The notes: a model not told the origin generated them from the sequence alone. 64,000 bases of DNA from Magnolia sinica (GCF_029962835.1 NC_080582.1:74520177-74584176); one strand, 5' to 3'; positions 35,301 to 45,990 are shown, counted from the stretch's first letter. Numbers and translations: made by a program.

Positions 35301-35640
35301 GCCTGGCGAGGTGAGCCTCGAGGAAGAAGACGAGTTCTCCTACTTCCAGCTGATGAGCGGGACCTCATCGGATCAGTAGGCGGGACGTTGGATTTCTGAG
35401 TAGCAGACTTAGTCCTATTCCTTTGGGCATGATATTTTTGTAATTTTTGTTGGGCAACGCCTTGGGCGACCCATCTGTATTCTTTTGGACCTGTATATAT
35501 GATAGATTTCTTTCATTTCAGTAGACTTGTGTGGTTGTGCTTCATGTTCCAGAAAATTTCAGGCTGCGCATTTGAACCTGATCAAATGCATTAATGAAAA
35601 TCGGTTATCAGTGACACTTAGGAACTCGGGAGTCGAGTGT
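32383..35640 (+). mobile_element. 3' LTR of family A element (A2), right end truncated
   Basis: It starts TGTAAAATCC right after the polypurine tract and parallels A1 throughout with scattered substitutions and small indels. It stops at GGAGTCGAGTGT, about 45 bp short of the GGGCGTTACA end seen in A1 and A3, and is replaced by repeat X'. The TATA box is at 33540-33547. Unannotated frames inside are not conserved and were discarded. Confidence 0.88.
35281..35379 (+). other. Small acidic reading frame in LTR A2
   Basis: GDSRLEEPGEVSLEEEDE, then FSYFQLMSGTSSDQ, then TAG. It is the homologue of the A1 frame at 27527 and the A3 frame at 62012; the core EEDE(L/F)SYFQLM is kept in all three. Confidence 0.5.
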
Positions 35641-35742
35641 CTGAGGATGCGTTGCATAACAAAACCAGTAAACTTAGGTGGGACCCACATGATGTTTGTG
35701 AGAAATCCACCCGTCCATCCGTTTTTCCAGATCATGTGAGGA
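35641..35742 (+). repeat. 101-bp repeat X', right copy
   Basis: This is the near-identical partner of 20613-20713 (one substitution and one extra G seen). On its right it continues naturally into MITE-type sequence, whereas on its left it abuts truncated LTR A2. Confidence 0.9.
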
Positions 35743-36008
35743 CATGAGACCAATATTTAGGTGGATCTAAAGCTCAAGTGGGCCTCACGATTGAACGACT
35801 ACTGTTGAAACATTGTTGGGGCACAAAAGTTACTCACCATGCCTTTTTTTTTTTTGGTGTGTGTGTATTCAGTTCATCCCACTGAGAATGACCTTATGAA
35901 CGGTTTGGATGGAAAATAAACATCAAGGCGGACCCAGGATGGTTACAAAGGTGGTCATTTAATCCCTATTGTTTTCCATCGTGTGGACCACTTAAGTATT
36001 AGATCCAC

Positions 36009-36557
36009 CTTATTTTTGGAAGCGGATTGCGTCGAGTAACTCAAGACACTTACCGCATCGAGTAAACTCTTTGGGGCCCACCGTTATACATACATTTTAT
36101 CCACTCCGTCCATTCTTTTTACTAAATAAATTTAGGGCGTTATCCTAAAAATGAAGCATATCCAAAGCGCAAATGGAACACATCACCAGAAAAACAGTGA
36201 ATTGAAATTCTACCGTTGAAAAGTTCTTAGGGGCCACAAAAGTTTTAGATCGTGATATTTGTGATTTCCTTCATCCATGTCTCGTGTGATCCTATGAATA
36301 TCTTGGATGACAAATAAACATCACTAGTGGCCTTAGAAGGTATCAACAGAGGAAATCCATACTTCTACTCTTTCCTGTGGTATTGTCCACTGAGATTTGG
36401 ATATGCTTCAATTTTGGGATCAACGGACTAAAATGATCTTTAAAAACGGATGAACGGTGTGGATAAATGTCATGCACTCAAGGTGGGCCCAAGAGAGTTT
36501 ACTCAGTACGATGTAGCCTATGAGTTACTCAAGACGCAATCCGATTTCCTTATTTTT
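36009..36557. mobile_element. MULE-type MITE with 9-bp target duplication, nested in another MITE
   Basis: The element proper is 36018-36548 (531 bp), with ends GGAAGCGGATTGCGTC and GACGCAATCCGATTTC. A 9-bp direct repeat CTTATTTTT flanks it (36009-36017 and 36549-36557). A second inner inverted repeat, GAGTAAACTC, leads into GGGGCCCACC arms. A 9-bp duplication points to the Mutator superfamily. Joining the flanks restores a continuous phrase of an older palindromic MITE, so the nesting order is clear. Confidence 0.85.
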
Positions 36558-36704
36558 AAGCTCCTGTCTTAAAATGAGCATGCAAAACGGATGAACAGAG
36601 TAAATTTCTCACAAACCTCCCAGTGGGCCACCTAGCTTCCAACCGGTCGGGTTTTGCAGGTGGCCCCCGCTGGAATTTTTTTCTCTCATATATATATATA
36701 TGGA

Positions 36705-37070
36705 CATGGTACTATGAGGTCCATACCACTGGTCACACCGTGATGTATGTCAAACATCTACCCCATCGTTAGATGCACCATTCCATTGTGGGCCACGGGC
36801 TTAAAAATTAATTCAATCCATGACTTGGGTGAGCCACACCACATACAACAATGAGAGGGGGTTACCCTCCCATTAAAACATTCATCACCAAGATGTGGTT
36901 CACAAATCCACCCATCCATTGTGTAATGAGCCATCTGAGGTAAATCAACACACAAAGTGGGCCTCACAAAGTGCTTTTATATGTTTTGGACCTGCCTTCA
37001 CAGGTTTTAGATAGCATAGCCCACCTGAGTTTTTGTACATCTCAATTCTGGATACACACACACACACACA
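36705..37070. mobile_element. Partial relative of the adjacent MITE
   Basis: It shares AACATCTACCCCATC, TTAGATGCACCATTCCAT, GGGCCACACCACATACA, CATTAAAACATTCAT and TTTTATATGTTTT with the complete element at 37082-37627, in the same order and orientation, but lacks its right-hand part. It ends in a CA/TA microsatellite (37,055-37,080). Confidence 0.7.
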
Positions 37071-37081
37071 CATATATATAT

Positions 37082-37627
37082 GGGAAAAGTATTATGCGCT
37101 GACCTCACGAGTCCGTCCCATGAGGTCGAGCTGTGTGAGCCCCACCGTGATGCGTTTCGAACATCTACCCCATCAGTCAGATGCACCATTCCATCATGGG
37201 CCTAGGTCTCAAAAATCAAGTCAATTCGTGACTTGAGTGGGCCACACCACATACAGAAGTGGGGAGGGGCCGTGCACCATTAAAACATTCATAATCATTT
37301 TTTGGGCCCACCGAGATGTGATTTGCAAATCCAGCCCATCCATTATGTGTGTCCCACTTGCATGAGGGTTCAAACCAAGTTTTAGCAGCATTTAAAACTC
37401 TGGGGGGCCCCACCAAGTACTTTTATATGTTTTAACGTGTCTTCACATGATTTTAGATGGTATGACCCACCTGAGTTCCGTATACAGCTGATTTTTGAGA
37501 TATACCATAATTTAGAGGTGACCCATCAAATGCACAGTGTTGATGGTCGACACGCATCACGGTGGGGCCCACACAGCTTGACCTCACCGGAGCTTATCGT
37601 GAGGTCGAGCGCATAGTACCTTTTCCC
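37082..37627. mobile_element. MITE with GGGAAAAG termini inserted in a TA microsatellite
   Basis: The left end (GGGAAAAGTATTATGCGCT, then GACCTCACGA) is matched inverted by the right end (TCGTGAGGTCGAGCGCAT, then AGTACCTTTTCCC). Both flanks are ATATATAT runs, which would hide a TA-rich target duplication. It is 546 bp and non-coding. Confidence 0.8.
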
Positions 37628-37839
37628 ATATATATATATATATATATATATAAAAGCAATGCTCACGGTGGAGTGTGAACTGACAGTGGGTGCACTAACA
37701 AGCTAACCTTAAAAAAAAAAAAACCCTGTTGGACATTGCATTTTCGTCCAACTAGTCATGCATTCAATCAAAACAATCTCTTAATTAATGAAAGTAAATG
37801 CTTCTACCGCATTCTAATTTCATTTAGGCATGGAAAAGG

Positions 37840-38830
37840 GGCTATGGATTCGGTGAACCCCATCGTTATGTTAATGTAAAATCAACCCTGACCATCAAGT
37901 ATGTCACCCCATATTAGATCAAGGTCTCAAATTTCATCCCCATCCTTAGTTCAGGTCAACCATAAGATTGGAAACATTATATCTGGAAAGGTTCACCCAC
38001 TAAACTATTTTCTTTGGTGTGGATCACATGAAATATGTATGGATCTGATTTTTGGAACCCAGGCTTAGTTTTTCCGTGACATCTAATGGATGGAATGGAT
38101 TGCACAGTTTCGTCATGATGGGCCTTGTAAAAATCGAGGGTGGATGTTTCCCTCCTCCATTGGTGTGGCCCATCTGAATCACGGGTTAGCCTAATTTTTT
38201 AGGCTCCGTGTCCATAACTAGATTATACATATAATGGTTAGAGTGGATCACCTCTTCCCAACACACTACAGATTGGCTTAATTTAAGATGATAATTAATG
38301 GTCATAATGCTTGGCAGAGGAGAAGTGGCGTTATTTTGGTAATTAATCCTCATGATGCCGGTAGAGAAGTGATTTAAACTAACTTCGGAAAAGCATGGAC
38401 CGTTCGGGTCAGCCCACCATGGTGTTAATTTTAAATCTACCCCGAACATTAGGCGGGTGACCCTACTTTACACCTAAGGTTCAAAAAGCAGGTCCATCCT
38501 TGTTTCAGGTGGACCACGCAGCTGGAAATAGTTGATAAAGAAAAGCTCACCCTCCAAACTATTTATATTCGTGTGGCCTACTTCAAAGATAAATGGACTT
38601 GAATTTGGGCACTAGGCCTAAGTTTTAGGGTGGCATCTGATAATTGGAGTGGATTTAATATAATCTCTATGGTGGGCCATGTAAAAATCAAGGGTGGATG
38701 TCTCTATTCCAACTATTTTCCTCGGTGGACGTCCACTGAATCACAGGTGGGCTTGATTTTTAGATTCTGTACCCAACATAAGATTACACATCTAATGGTT
38801 GGAGTGGATCACACATACATATAAAGGTGA
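37840..38830. repeat. Two tandem copies of a roughly 500-bp repeat
   Basis: Copies at about 37,840-38,260 and 38,390-38,820 share GTTAATTTTAAATCTACC-like, CCAAACTATTT, GGTGGCATCTGA/GTGACATCTAATGG, ATCAAGGGTGGATGT and ATGGTT(G/A)GAGTGGATCAC. They are well diverged. Content is MITE-like with no gene. Confidence 0.6.
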
Positions 38831-39271
38831 GCCCCATAAAAAATAAAGATAGTGCGTCCGATGAAATTCTTATTTCCAATGAAAGTCCAAGTTGGAGTAC
38901 CGTTTAATGTCCAGCCAGCACGTATCATCCAACCTTTTATGTAAATATGACATCCAACCCGTCTGATAGGCTGGTCCATCACAAGCATTACTTTTTGTAA
39001 AACACCACAACAACCATATATAAAAATCCAGTAGGCTAAACACAATTTGGTTGATTTTAATGGTGGGAGTTTCTATCTTAACTATTTACCATGGTGTAGC
39101 CCAATCGGGTGTTGAATTTACCTTATTTTTAAGCCCTTGTCCAAACATGAGGTGGCCCACATGATGGACAGGATGGATCTACTCAACATGAATTCTTTCC
39201 TTCTAAGTATGCGAAAGCAATTCCCTGTTACCCTTTGTAAGTTCATGCAAACTTTATACTAATATTTAGGA
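38831..39271. other. Intergenic repeat debris
   Basis: GTGGCCCACATGATGGA-type phrases near 39,150 show MITE remnants. No gene or clear boundary was found. Confidence 0.45.
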
Positions 39272-39298
39272 AGAGGAGACGTCTGAAAGGAGAGTAAA
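39272..39298 (+). repeat. 27-bp direct repeat left of the foldback element
   Basis: The motif runs from AGAGGAGACGTCTGAAAG to GGAGAGTAAA and is repeated without change and in the same orientation at 47492-47518. Confidence 0.95.
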
Positions 39299-40315
39299 AC
39301 CTTTTACCCAGCGGTTTTTATGAAAGAATACAAACTTAAGTTACCAACTTAGACTAGCATGTGCGGACAGCGACTTTGAGGACGAGACTACCCCTCCCTT
39401 TCACCGCGAAGACGAGCGCTGACGCTCCTCCAACTGAGAGTTGGACGAACGGCTTAAAAGAAATCAAAGTTACATGGCCCCACAGCTATGTATTTATTAT
39501 ATCCGCACCGTTCATCCATATTTCGAGATCAATTCGGAGCATTATCAAAAAAAAAGAAAATCATATCCAAATATCAACTGGGCCACACCACACAGAGCAG
39601 CGGAAAAATGATTTTCATTGTTGAAACTTTTGTAGGGCTCACCATAACATTTATTTTCCATCCAATCTATTCATAAGGTCACAAAGACCTGGACGAAGAG
39701 GAAAAACAAATTTCATAATGATCCAAAACTTGTGTGGCCCCTAAAAGGGTTTCAACGGTAGATGTTCAAGCAGGATGGTTATGGACAAGATACGGATATA
39801 GCTACGGTTATAATCTGTAGCCATAACAGTTGCTTGGCAATCAATTGCAAACCCCGCAATTCCACTACAAGTCGCTGTCCCTATCGGCGATTAATCATGG
39901 ATTCCACGATTCCACGCCCGGATCTATGGCTACGGATTATAACCGTATCCCTATGCACTTCCTTTCTTCTTCTTCTTCTTCTTCTTCTTTTTTTTTTTTT
40001 TACATGGAGAATTTTATTTTACCTACATTTTTTCTAACACATATTTATATAAATATGTAAATATAAGCATATAAAAAAATTTCTCTTTTTCATTTCTTTC
40101 TTTATTCATATAACAAGAATATTTTCTAAACCAAAATTAGTTACTTGACGTCTATATCAGGGCTAAAAGTTGGATGGGCTCAACCCGACCAACCTGTGAC
40201 CGACGACATTGGGTTGGACATGGTCGATGTATCGGGTTTGGTTTTCGAGTTGGGCCATACAAACAAAGAACGCGATAAAACTTGGATTGGGCTTGAGTTG
40301 AGGTCTTGGGAATTG
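39299..40315 (+). repeat. Left inverted arm of the foldback element
   Basis: It pairs with 46,190-47,460 on the opposite strand. It includes a palindromic MITE phrase (39,500-39,760), a GGTTATAATC palindromic block, a CTT microsatellite near 39,965 and the GGGTTGGACATGG region near 40,210. The left tip lacks about 33 bp present at the right tip. Confidence 0.85.
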
Positions 40316-40695
40316 CCAGAAATGCATGGAAATGACCGTGAATGAAGGAAAATGACCATGAAATGTATGGAAATGATCGTGAAATGCATGGAAATGACCA
40401 TGAAATGAAATGAAATCACCGAGATTGACCGTGAAATGCATGAAAATGACCGTAAAGTGAAGGGAAATGACCGTGAAATGAAATGGAATTGCCGAGATTG
40501 ACCGTGAAATGCATGGAAATGACCGTGAAATGAAAAGAAATCGTGGGATTGCCCGTGAAATGCATGGAAATGACCGTGAAGTGACGGAATTGACCGTGAA
40601 ATGCATAGAAATGACCGTGAATCAAAACGGAATCACCGGATTGACCTTAAAATGCATGGAAATGACCGTGAAGTGAAGCGAATTGACCGTGAGCG
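40316..40695 (+). repeat. TGACCGTGAAATGCATGGAAA tandem array (left)
   Basis: About 15-18 variable units of 19-24 bp. The right arm has the complementary array (TTTCACGGTCATTTCCATG) at 45,655-45,990. Phe/His-rich minus-strand frames across it are repeat artefacts. Confidence 0.9.
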
Positions 40696-42235
40696 AGGAA
40701 GCTAGAAATTGAGAAACTAAAAATTGAGAGAGGCAACCTACGAATTGAGCAAGGAACACTAGAAATTGAGCGAGGCAACCTACGAATTGAGCGAGGAACA
40801 TAGGATTTGAGCAAGGGAAGCTAGAAATTCAGCGAGGCAACCTAAAAATTGATCGAGGCAACCTAGGAATTGAGCGAGGAAGCTAGGAAATGAGCGAGGA
40901 TTGAGCGAGGCAACCTAGGAAATGAGCGAGGAACATAGGATTTGAGCGAGGAAGCTAGAAATTCAACGAGGCAACCTAAAAATTGAGCGAGGCAACTTAC
41001 GAATTAAGTGAGGAAAGTTAGAAATTGAGCGATGCAACCTACGAATTGAGCGAGGAACATAGGATTTGAGCGAGGAAGCTAGAAATTCAGCGGCAACCTA
41101 AAAATTAAGCGAGGCAACATAGGAATTAAGCGAGGAAGCTAGAAATTGAGCGAGGCAACCTACAAATTGAGCAAGGGAAGCTAGAAATTCAGCGAGGGAA
41201 CTTAGGAAATGAGCGAGGAACATAGGATTTGAGCGAGGAAAGCTAGAAATTCAGCGAGGAACTTACGGATTGAGCGAGGCAACCTACGAATTGAGCGAGG
41301 AAGCTAGAAATTCAGCGAGGAACCTAGGAAATGAGCGAGGAACATAGGATTTGAGTGAGGAAAGCTAGAAATTCAGCGAGGAAACTAGAGTTGAGCGAGG
41401 CAACCTACGAATTGAGCGAAGGAACTTAAGAATTGAGTGAGGGAAGCTAGAAATTGAGCGAGGGAACCTACAGATTGAGTGAGGCAACCTAAGAATTAAG
41501 CGAGGAAGCTACGAATTGAGCGAGGCAACTTAAGAATTGAGCGAGGAAGTTAAGAATTGAGCGAGGAACCTAGAAATTGAGCGAGGCAATGAACAAATTA
41601 AGCGAGGCAACCTAGGAAATGAGCGAGGGAACATAGGATTTGAGCGAGGGAACTAGAAATTCAGCAAAGCAACTTAAAAATTGAGCGAGGCAACCTACGA
41701 ATTGAGCGAGAGAACCTAGGAATTGAGCGAGAGAACCTAGGAATTGAGCGAAGAAACCTAGGAATTGAGCGAGGGAACCTAGAAATTGAGTGAGGCAACA
41801 TACGAATTGAGCAAGGGAAGCTACGAATTGAGCGAGGGAAGCTAGGAATTGAGCGAGGGAACCTACAAATTAAGCAAGGCAACCTAGGAATTGAGCGAGG
41901 GAACATAGGATTTGAGCGAAGGAAGCTAGAAATTCAATGAGGCAACCTAAACATTGAGCGAGGCAACCTACGAATTGAGTGAGGGAACCTACAAATTAAG
42001 CGAGGCAACCTAGGAAATGAGCAAGAGAACATTGGAATTGAGCGAGGGAAGCTAGAAATTCAGCGAGGCAACCTAAAAATTGAGCGAGGGAAGCTAGGAA
42101 TTGAGCGAGGGAAGCTAAGAATTAAGCGAGGCAATCTAGGATTTAAGCGAGGGAAGCTAGAAATTGAGCAAGGGAACCTACAGATTCCGCGAGGCAATGT
42201 AGAAATTGAGGAAGACCATAGGAATTGAGCGAGGG
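40696..42235 (+). repeat. Large 21-bp-class tandem array (GAGCGAGGCAACCTAGGAATT)
   Basis: About 1.5 kb, roughly 70 units of around 21 bp with the invariant core TTGAGCGAGG, alternating GCAACCTA, GGAAGCTA and GGAACATA between cores. Because the unit is a multiple of three, long frames stay open (for example the minus-strand FPRSI heptads), without evidence of use as protein. Confidence 0.9.
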
Positions 42236-42641
42236 TAAGTGTAAGGTGAGATAGAGAAACTTGAAATTATGTGGGGCAAACTAGAAGTTGAACAAAATAA
42301 GCATGAAAGTTGAGCAATGGAAACATTTACACGTTATGAAATTTAATTCATTATAAACTTTCCTGAAGTACAAATTGTGCGGGAAATATACAACACCATA
42401 TATAATACAACATTTCACAAAATTATCCTTCTCATCTCATGCCTACGATAAGTATCATTTACAGGTTACAGACAAACAATCATACGCTATTGACTTCCTC
42501 CAATGTATAGTGAATTTTTGCATGTCTGTTCCCTCCAAGGTGCGACCACTGCACAGTATATCAATAAATTTTTACATGTCTGTTCTCTCCAAGGTGAATT
42601 AAACAACATTTCATTTCAATTAAACGCTCATGATATCTCAC

Positions 42642-43694
42642 CTGAAAACTATCACGGAGCAAGCCAACGGCGTCCGTTTCCCATTCTCGTAGGGTGGGTT
42701 CCAAGTTCTTTATTAAGATAGTCTGCAAAAGAACCCAGACTGATGTTAATATATGGAGTGTAAGTGTCAAATTAAGCAAAGTGAACAGCGAAAAAATACA
42801 TATACTTACAGCTTCACTCTCAAAAATTGCATATATTTTATTGTACCTCCAACCCTTTCAGCCTCAATATTGAATGAAGAGTGAAATTTGCGAGGGAACA
42901 AACGAAATAACACACTCTCATAGGGCTGGTAATCTCTCTACAGCCCATATCTGTTTTAAAGAAGTTGCATGAGGATAAAAATCCACAATTGAATATAATC
43001 ATGTAGAATAAAGAAAGAGTTCTTACCTGCAAAGGAAAGACACAACCATTTACATTGTAGCAGACCGCACTTGATGCCATCACAGCAGCTGCGACCCCTT
43101 GTGACATTGTATTGTAGGCCAAATTACCCCAAGGATAGCTATAGAAATCCTCTATGGAGTCTACTAAGTACATATAATCCATGTTACACATAGTTTTTTA
43201 TTCAGTTCCCCTAACAAAACACTCTACACACATAAGTAGAGCAACCTTCATGACATCCTCGTACTTATTGGTGTCAACTAATTTATTAAACACATCTAAT
43301 AAATTTTCTTAAAAACTGGATAGTCTCTGAAGTATTTGTCCATTAATGTATAACTCATGGGACGCTTTTTTGGTATTGTAAGCTCACCAGTCTTAGGCTC
43401 TGTTATGAGGGCAAAGTCCATCTCTATGAATTGCAACCGTGTCCCCCGTATCTCAAATATAAGATCACATTTATATCTTACAAGAAGAAGGTGAAATAGA
43501 GCCCCTATAAATTGAAAGGATGAGAGGTGCAACAAGAAGGAAAATGGGGATTGCTTGAATAGACGTAGCCGAGTATCATGCTTCTCTAATCCACACACAT
43601 AAGTAGAGCAACCTTCACTACTTAGAGAATCATAACGAAAAAAATTAAACATAGTTGAAATCGAGCGAAGCAGACTAAAAATTAAGTGAGACAA
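42642..43694 (-). pseudogene. DUF1985-domain gene fragment, broken, at least three exons
   Basis: On the minus strand, 43,694 down to 43,027 gives the DUF1985 pattern: FKQSPFSFLLHLSSFQF, FHLLLVRYK, FEIRGTRLQFIEMDFALI, then DVFNKLVDTNKYEDVMK, LVDSIEDFYSYPWGNLA and FPLQ before a donor GTAAGA. A second exon (42950-42810) opens IWAVERLPAL and later reads KIYAIFESEA; a third (42722-42642) follows TTTTGCAG. Splice sites look intact, but there is a frameshift near 43,303, an in-frame stop near 43,205 and further stops in exon 2, so it is dead. DUF1985 proteins are plant-specific and often travel with Ulp1-like protease genes inside Mutator-like elements; no protease exon was found here. Confidence 0.72.
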
Positions 43695-44335
43695 ATTAGA
43701 AAATGAGTGAGGAAAACATGAAATTCAGCAAGGCAAACATTAAATTCAACGAGGCAAGATGAAATTGAGCGAGGCAAGGTGAAATTGAGCGAAAAACCTA
43801 GAAATTAAGCGAGACAACCAAGAAATTCAGCGAGGGAACCGAGACAATGAGCGAGGGAACCAAAAATTCAGCAAGGCAACCTAGGAATTAAGCGAAGAAA
43901 GCTAGAAATTCAGCAAGGAAACCTACGATTTGAGCGAGGCATCCTAAGAATTGAGCGAGGGAACCTAGAAATTGAGCATGGTAATGTAGGAATTCAGCGA
44001 GGTAACCTAGGAATTGAGCAAGGGAAGGTAGAAATTGAGCGAGGCAACCTAGGAATTGAGCGAGGAAAGCTAGAAATTAAGCGAGGGAAGGTAGAAATTG
44101 AGCGAGGGAAGCTAGGAATTAAGCGAGGCAACCTAGGATCTGAGGGAGGAAAGCTAGAAATTGAGCGAGGGAACCTAGAAATTGAGCAAGGCGACATAGA
44201 AATTGAGCGAGGCAATGTAGGGATCGAGTGAGGGAAGCTAGGAATTAAGCGAGACAGCCTATAAATTGAGCGAGGGAAGCTAAAAATTCAGCTAGGGAAC
44301 CTATGAATTGAGTAACAGAAGGTAAAAATTGAGCC
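43655..44335 (+). repeat. Second 21-bp-class array (GAGCGAGG type)
   Basis: About 30 units with the same core as 40,696-42,235 and the same orientation, lying on the other side of the DUF1985 pseudogene. Confidence 0.9.
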
Positions 44336-44480
44336 CGCTCAATTTTCAGTTTATCCCACTCAATTTTTAGTTTGTCTCACTCAATTTCCAGTTTAGCCTG
44401 CTAATATCCGATTTGTCCCACTCAATTTCCAGTTTGCTGCTCAATTTCTAGTTTGTTCCATTCAATTTCATGTTTGCCCT
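44336..44480 (-). repeat. Short inverted-sense array (CTCAATTTTCAGTTT type)
   Basis: Seven or so units of CCGCTCAATTTCCAGTTTGCC. Its complement reads GGAAATTGAGCGGG, so the unit is a reverse-orientation relative of the GAGCGAGG arrays. The turn in orientation happens at about 44,336. Confidence 0.85.
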
Positions 44481-44760
44481 ACTAAAATTCATGTTTGCCC
44501 GATAAAATGGATTTTCCACCATCAACCCGATGGAATCTTGGAAAATAACTAGGTTGGTTGGTTAAATTAGCTTCTCCTACCCACCAAATAATTCAGGATA
44601 CTTTATAGGATCCATTAAAATATCTAGTAGAATCTCGATCATTAATGAATTACCATATGATACATTGCATATTGAAGAATATCATGATTATCCCAAGTTA
44701 GAGAATGTTGGAATCATTGGCCATTTACAAAATGATAATCTAATTGTATCCGGATGTGGC
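44475..44760 (+). repeat. Duplicated unidentified segment, copy 1
   Basis: It matches 45,408-45,657 in order and orientation (GGATTTTCCACCATC, TAACTAGGTTGGTTGG, ATTGCATATTGAAGAATATC). A plus-strand frame stays open in both copies (YDTLHIEEYHDYPKLENV in copy 1) and runs on in copy 1 to a stop near 44,796. The product is not recognised; it may be another captured exon. Confidence 0.6.
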
Positions 44761-45017
44761 ATGCCAAATTTATGCCTATGCAATGTTCGTGTCTAAATTA
44801 AATACATTCCAACCCATCGCGTTCTCTAGTGTTCAAATACTTTTTTTAATAATATTTATTACATGAGAAATGTCATCATTACCAACTCAACTATTTCAAT
44901 TCCCTCCAAGAGGAACTACAAACAGAAACAAGAAGGACAAGCCTAAAAGTAATGGCTGGTCAAAGTAAAACTACAAGAAGAAAAAAATAAGTTTCAGAGT
45001 CTAACAATGTAAAACCT

Positions 45018-45137
45018 CACCTCTATTCCAAGGATTTTGTTGACTCCGTGCATGTGGTGCAAACCACTTACTATTTCCCTAATCACTGTATTAAGCCCGG
45101 GCCACAGGCCCCCACATGTTACAATGCATGCAAGCCT
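45018..45137 (-). pseudogene. Captured exon of plant ATP-dependent 6-phosphofructokinase
   Basis: Minus-strand codons read [20 protein letters not shown], then [17 protein letters not shown]. This is the strongly conserved ATP-binding stretch of plant PFK (family pattern IVTCGG-CPGLN-VIREIV). It stops at GAG followed by GTGAGG, a splice donor, and the following bases look intronic, so genomic DNA rather than cDNA was captured. A W replaces the usual C of the CPG motif. The exon is fused in frame to the 21-bp array, giving a 153-residue frame (45455-44994) of KLEIERA heptads followed by the PFK piece. It lacks the rest of the enzyme and cannot be catalytic. Confidence 0.85.
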
Positions 45138-45420
45138 CCGCTCAATTTCCAATTTGGCCCGCTCAATTTCCAATTTGTCTCGCTCAATTTTCAGTTTGGC
45201 CCGCTCAATTTCCAGTTTGTCCCGCTCAATTTTCAGTTTGGCCCACCCAATTTTCAATTTGTCCCGCTCAATTTCTAGTTTGGCCTGCTCAATTTCCAGT
45301 TTGGCCCGCTCAATTTCCAGTTTGGCCTGTTTAATTTCCAGTTTGGCCCGCTCAATTTTCGGTTTGGCCGGCTCAATTTCCGGTTTGGCCCGCTCAATTT
45401 CATGTTTGCCCCGCTGAGAT
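45138..45420 (-). repeat. 21-bp array encoding KLEIERA heptads
   Basis: About 13 units of CTCAATTTCCAGTTTGGCCCG. On the minus strand each unit encodes seven residues, typically KLEIERA or KLEIERD, a charged coiled-coil-like heptad that runs in frame into the PFK exon. Confidence 0.85.
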
Positions 45421-45657
45421 TCATGTTTGCCCCACTCAAATGGATTTTCCACCATCGACCCGATGGAATCTTAAAAAATAACTAGGTTGGTTGGTCTAGT
45501 GTCGATATTTCCAATCGACCAAATAATTCAAAATACTATATAGGATCCATTAAAATATCTAGTAGAATTTCGATCATTGATGAATTACCATATAATACAT
45601 TGCATATTGAAGAATATCATGATTATCCTAAGTTAGAGAATGTTGGAATTGTTGGCA
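45408..45657 (+). repeat. Duplicated unidentified segment, copy 2
   Basis: Direct-repeat partner of 44,475-44,720, about 93-95 percent similar by eye. It is truncated by the start of the TTTCACGGTC array. Confidence 0.75.
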
Positions 45658-45990
45658 TTTTCAAGCATTTCACAGTCAGTTTTCTTCACTTCACGGTCAT
45701 TTTCACGCATTTCACGGTCAATTCACTTCACTTCACGGTCATTCCCGACCATTCCGTGTTGATTCACGGTCATTTCCAAGCATTTCACGGTCAATTTCCT
45801 TCACTTCACGGTCAATTCGCTTCACTTCACAGTCATTACCATGCATTTCATAGTCAATTCCGACGATTCCGTTTCATTTCACGGTCATTTTCCTTCACTT
45901 CACGGTCATTTCCATGCATTTCATAGTCAATTCCGGCGATTTCGTTTCATTTCACGGTCATTTCCATACATGTCACGGTCAATTCCCTTC
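45655..45990 (-). repeat. TTTCACGGTCATTTCCATG tandem array (right)
   Basis: Complement of the array at 40,316-40,695, forming the inner part of the right foldback arm. Confidence 0.9.

Noticed and set aside
45037..45417. Plus-strand Ser/Leu/Ala-rich frame opposite the PFK exon
   Set aside because: The minus strand carries the recognisable PFK motif and a splice donor; the plus frame is its shadow across a 21-bp repeat.
40696..45420. CRISPR-like appearance of regular short repeats
   Set aside because: Units of about 21 bp are back to back without unique spacers, and the DNA is eukaryotic. They are tandem repeats.
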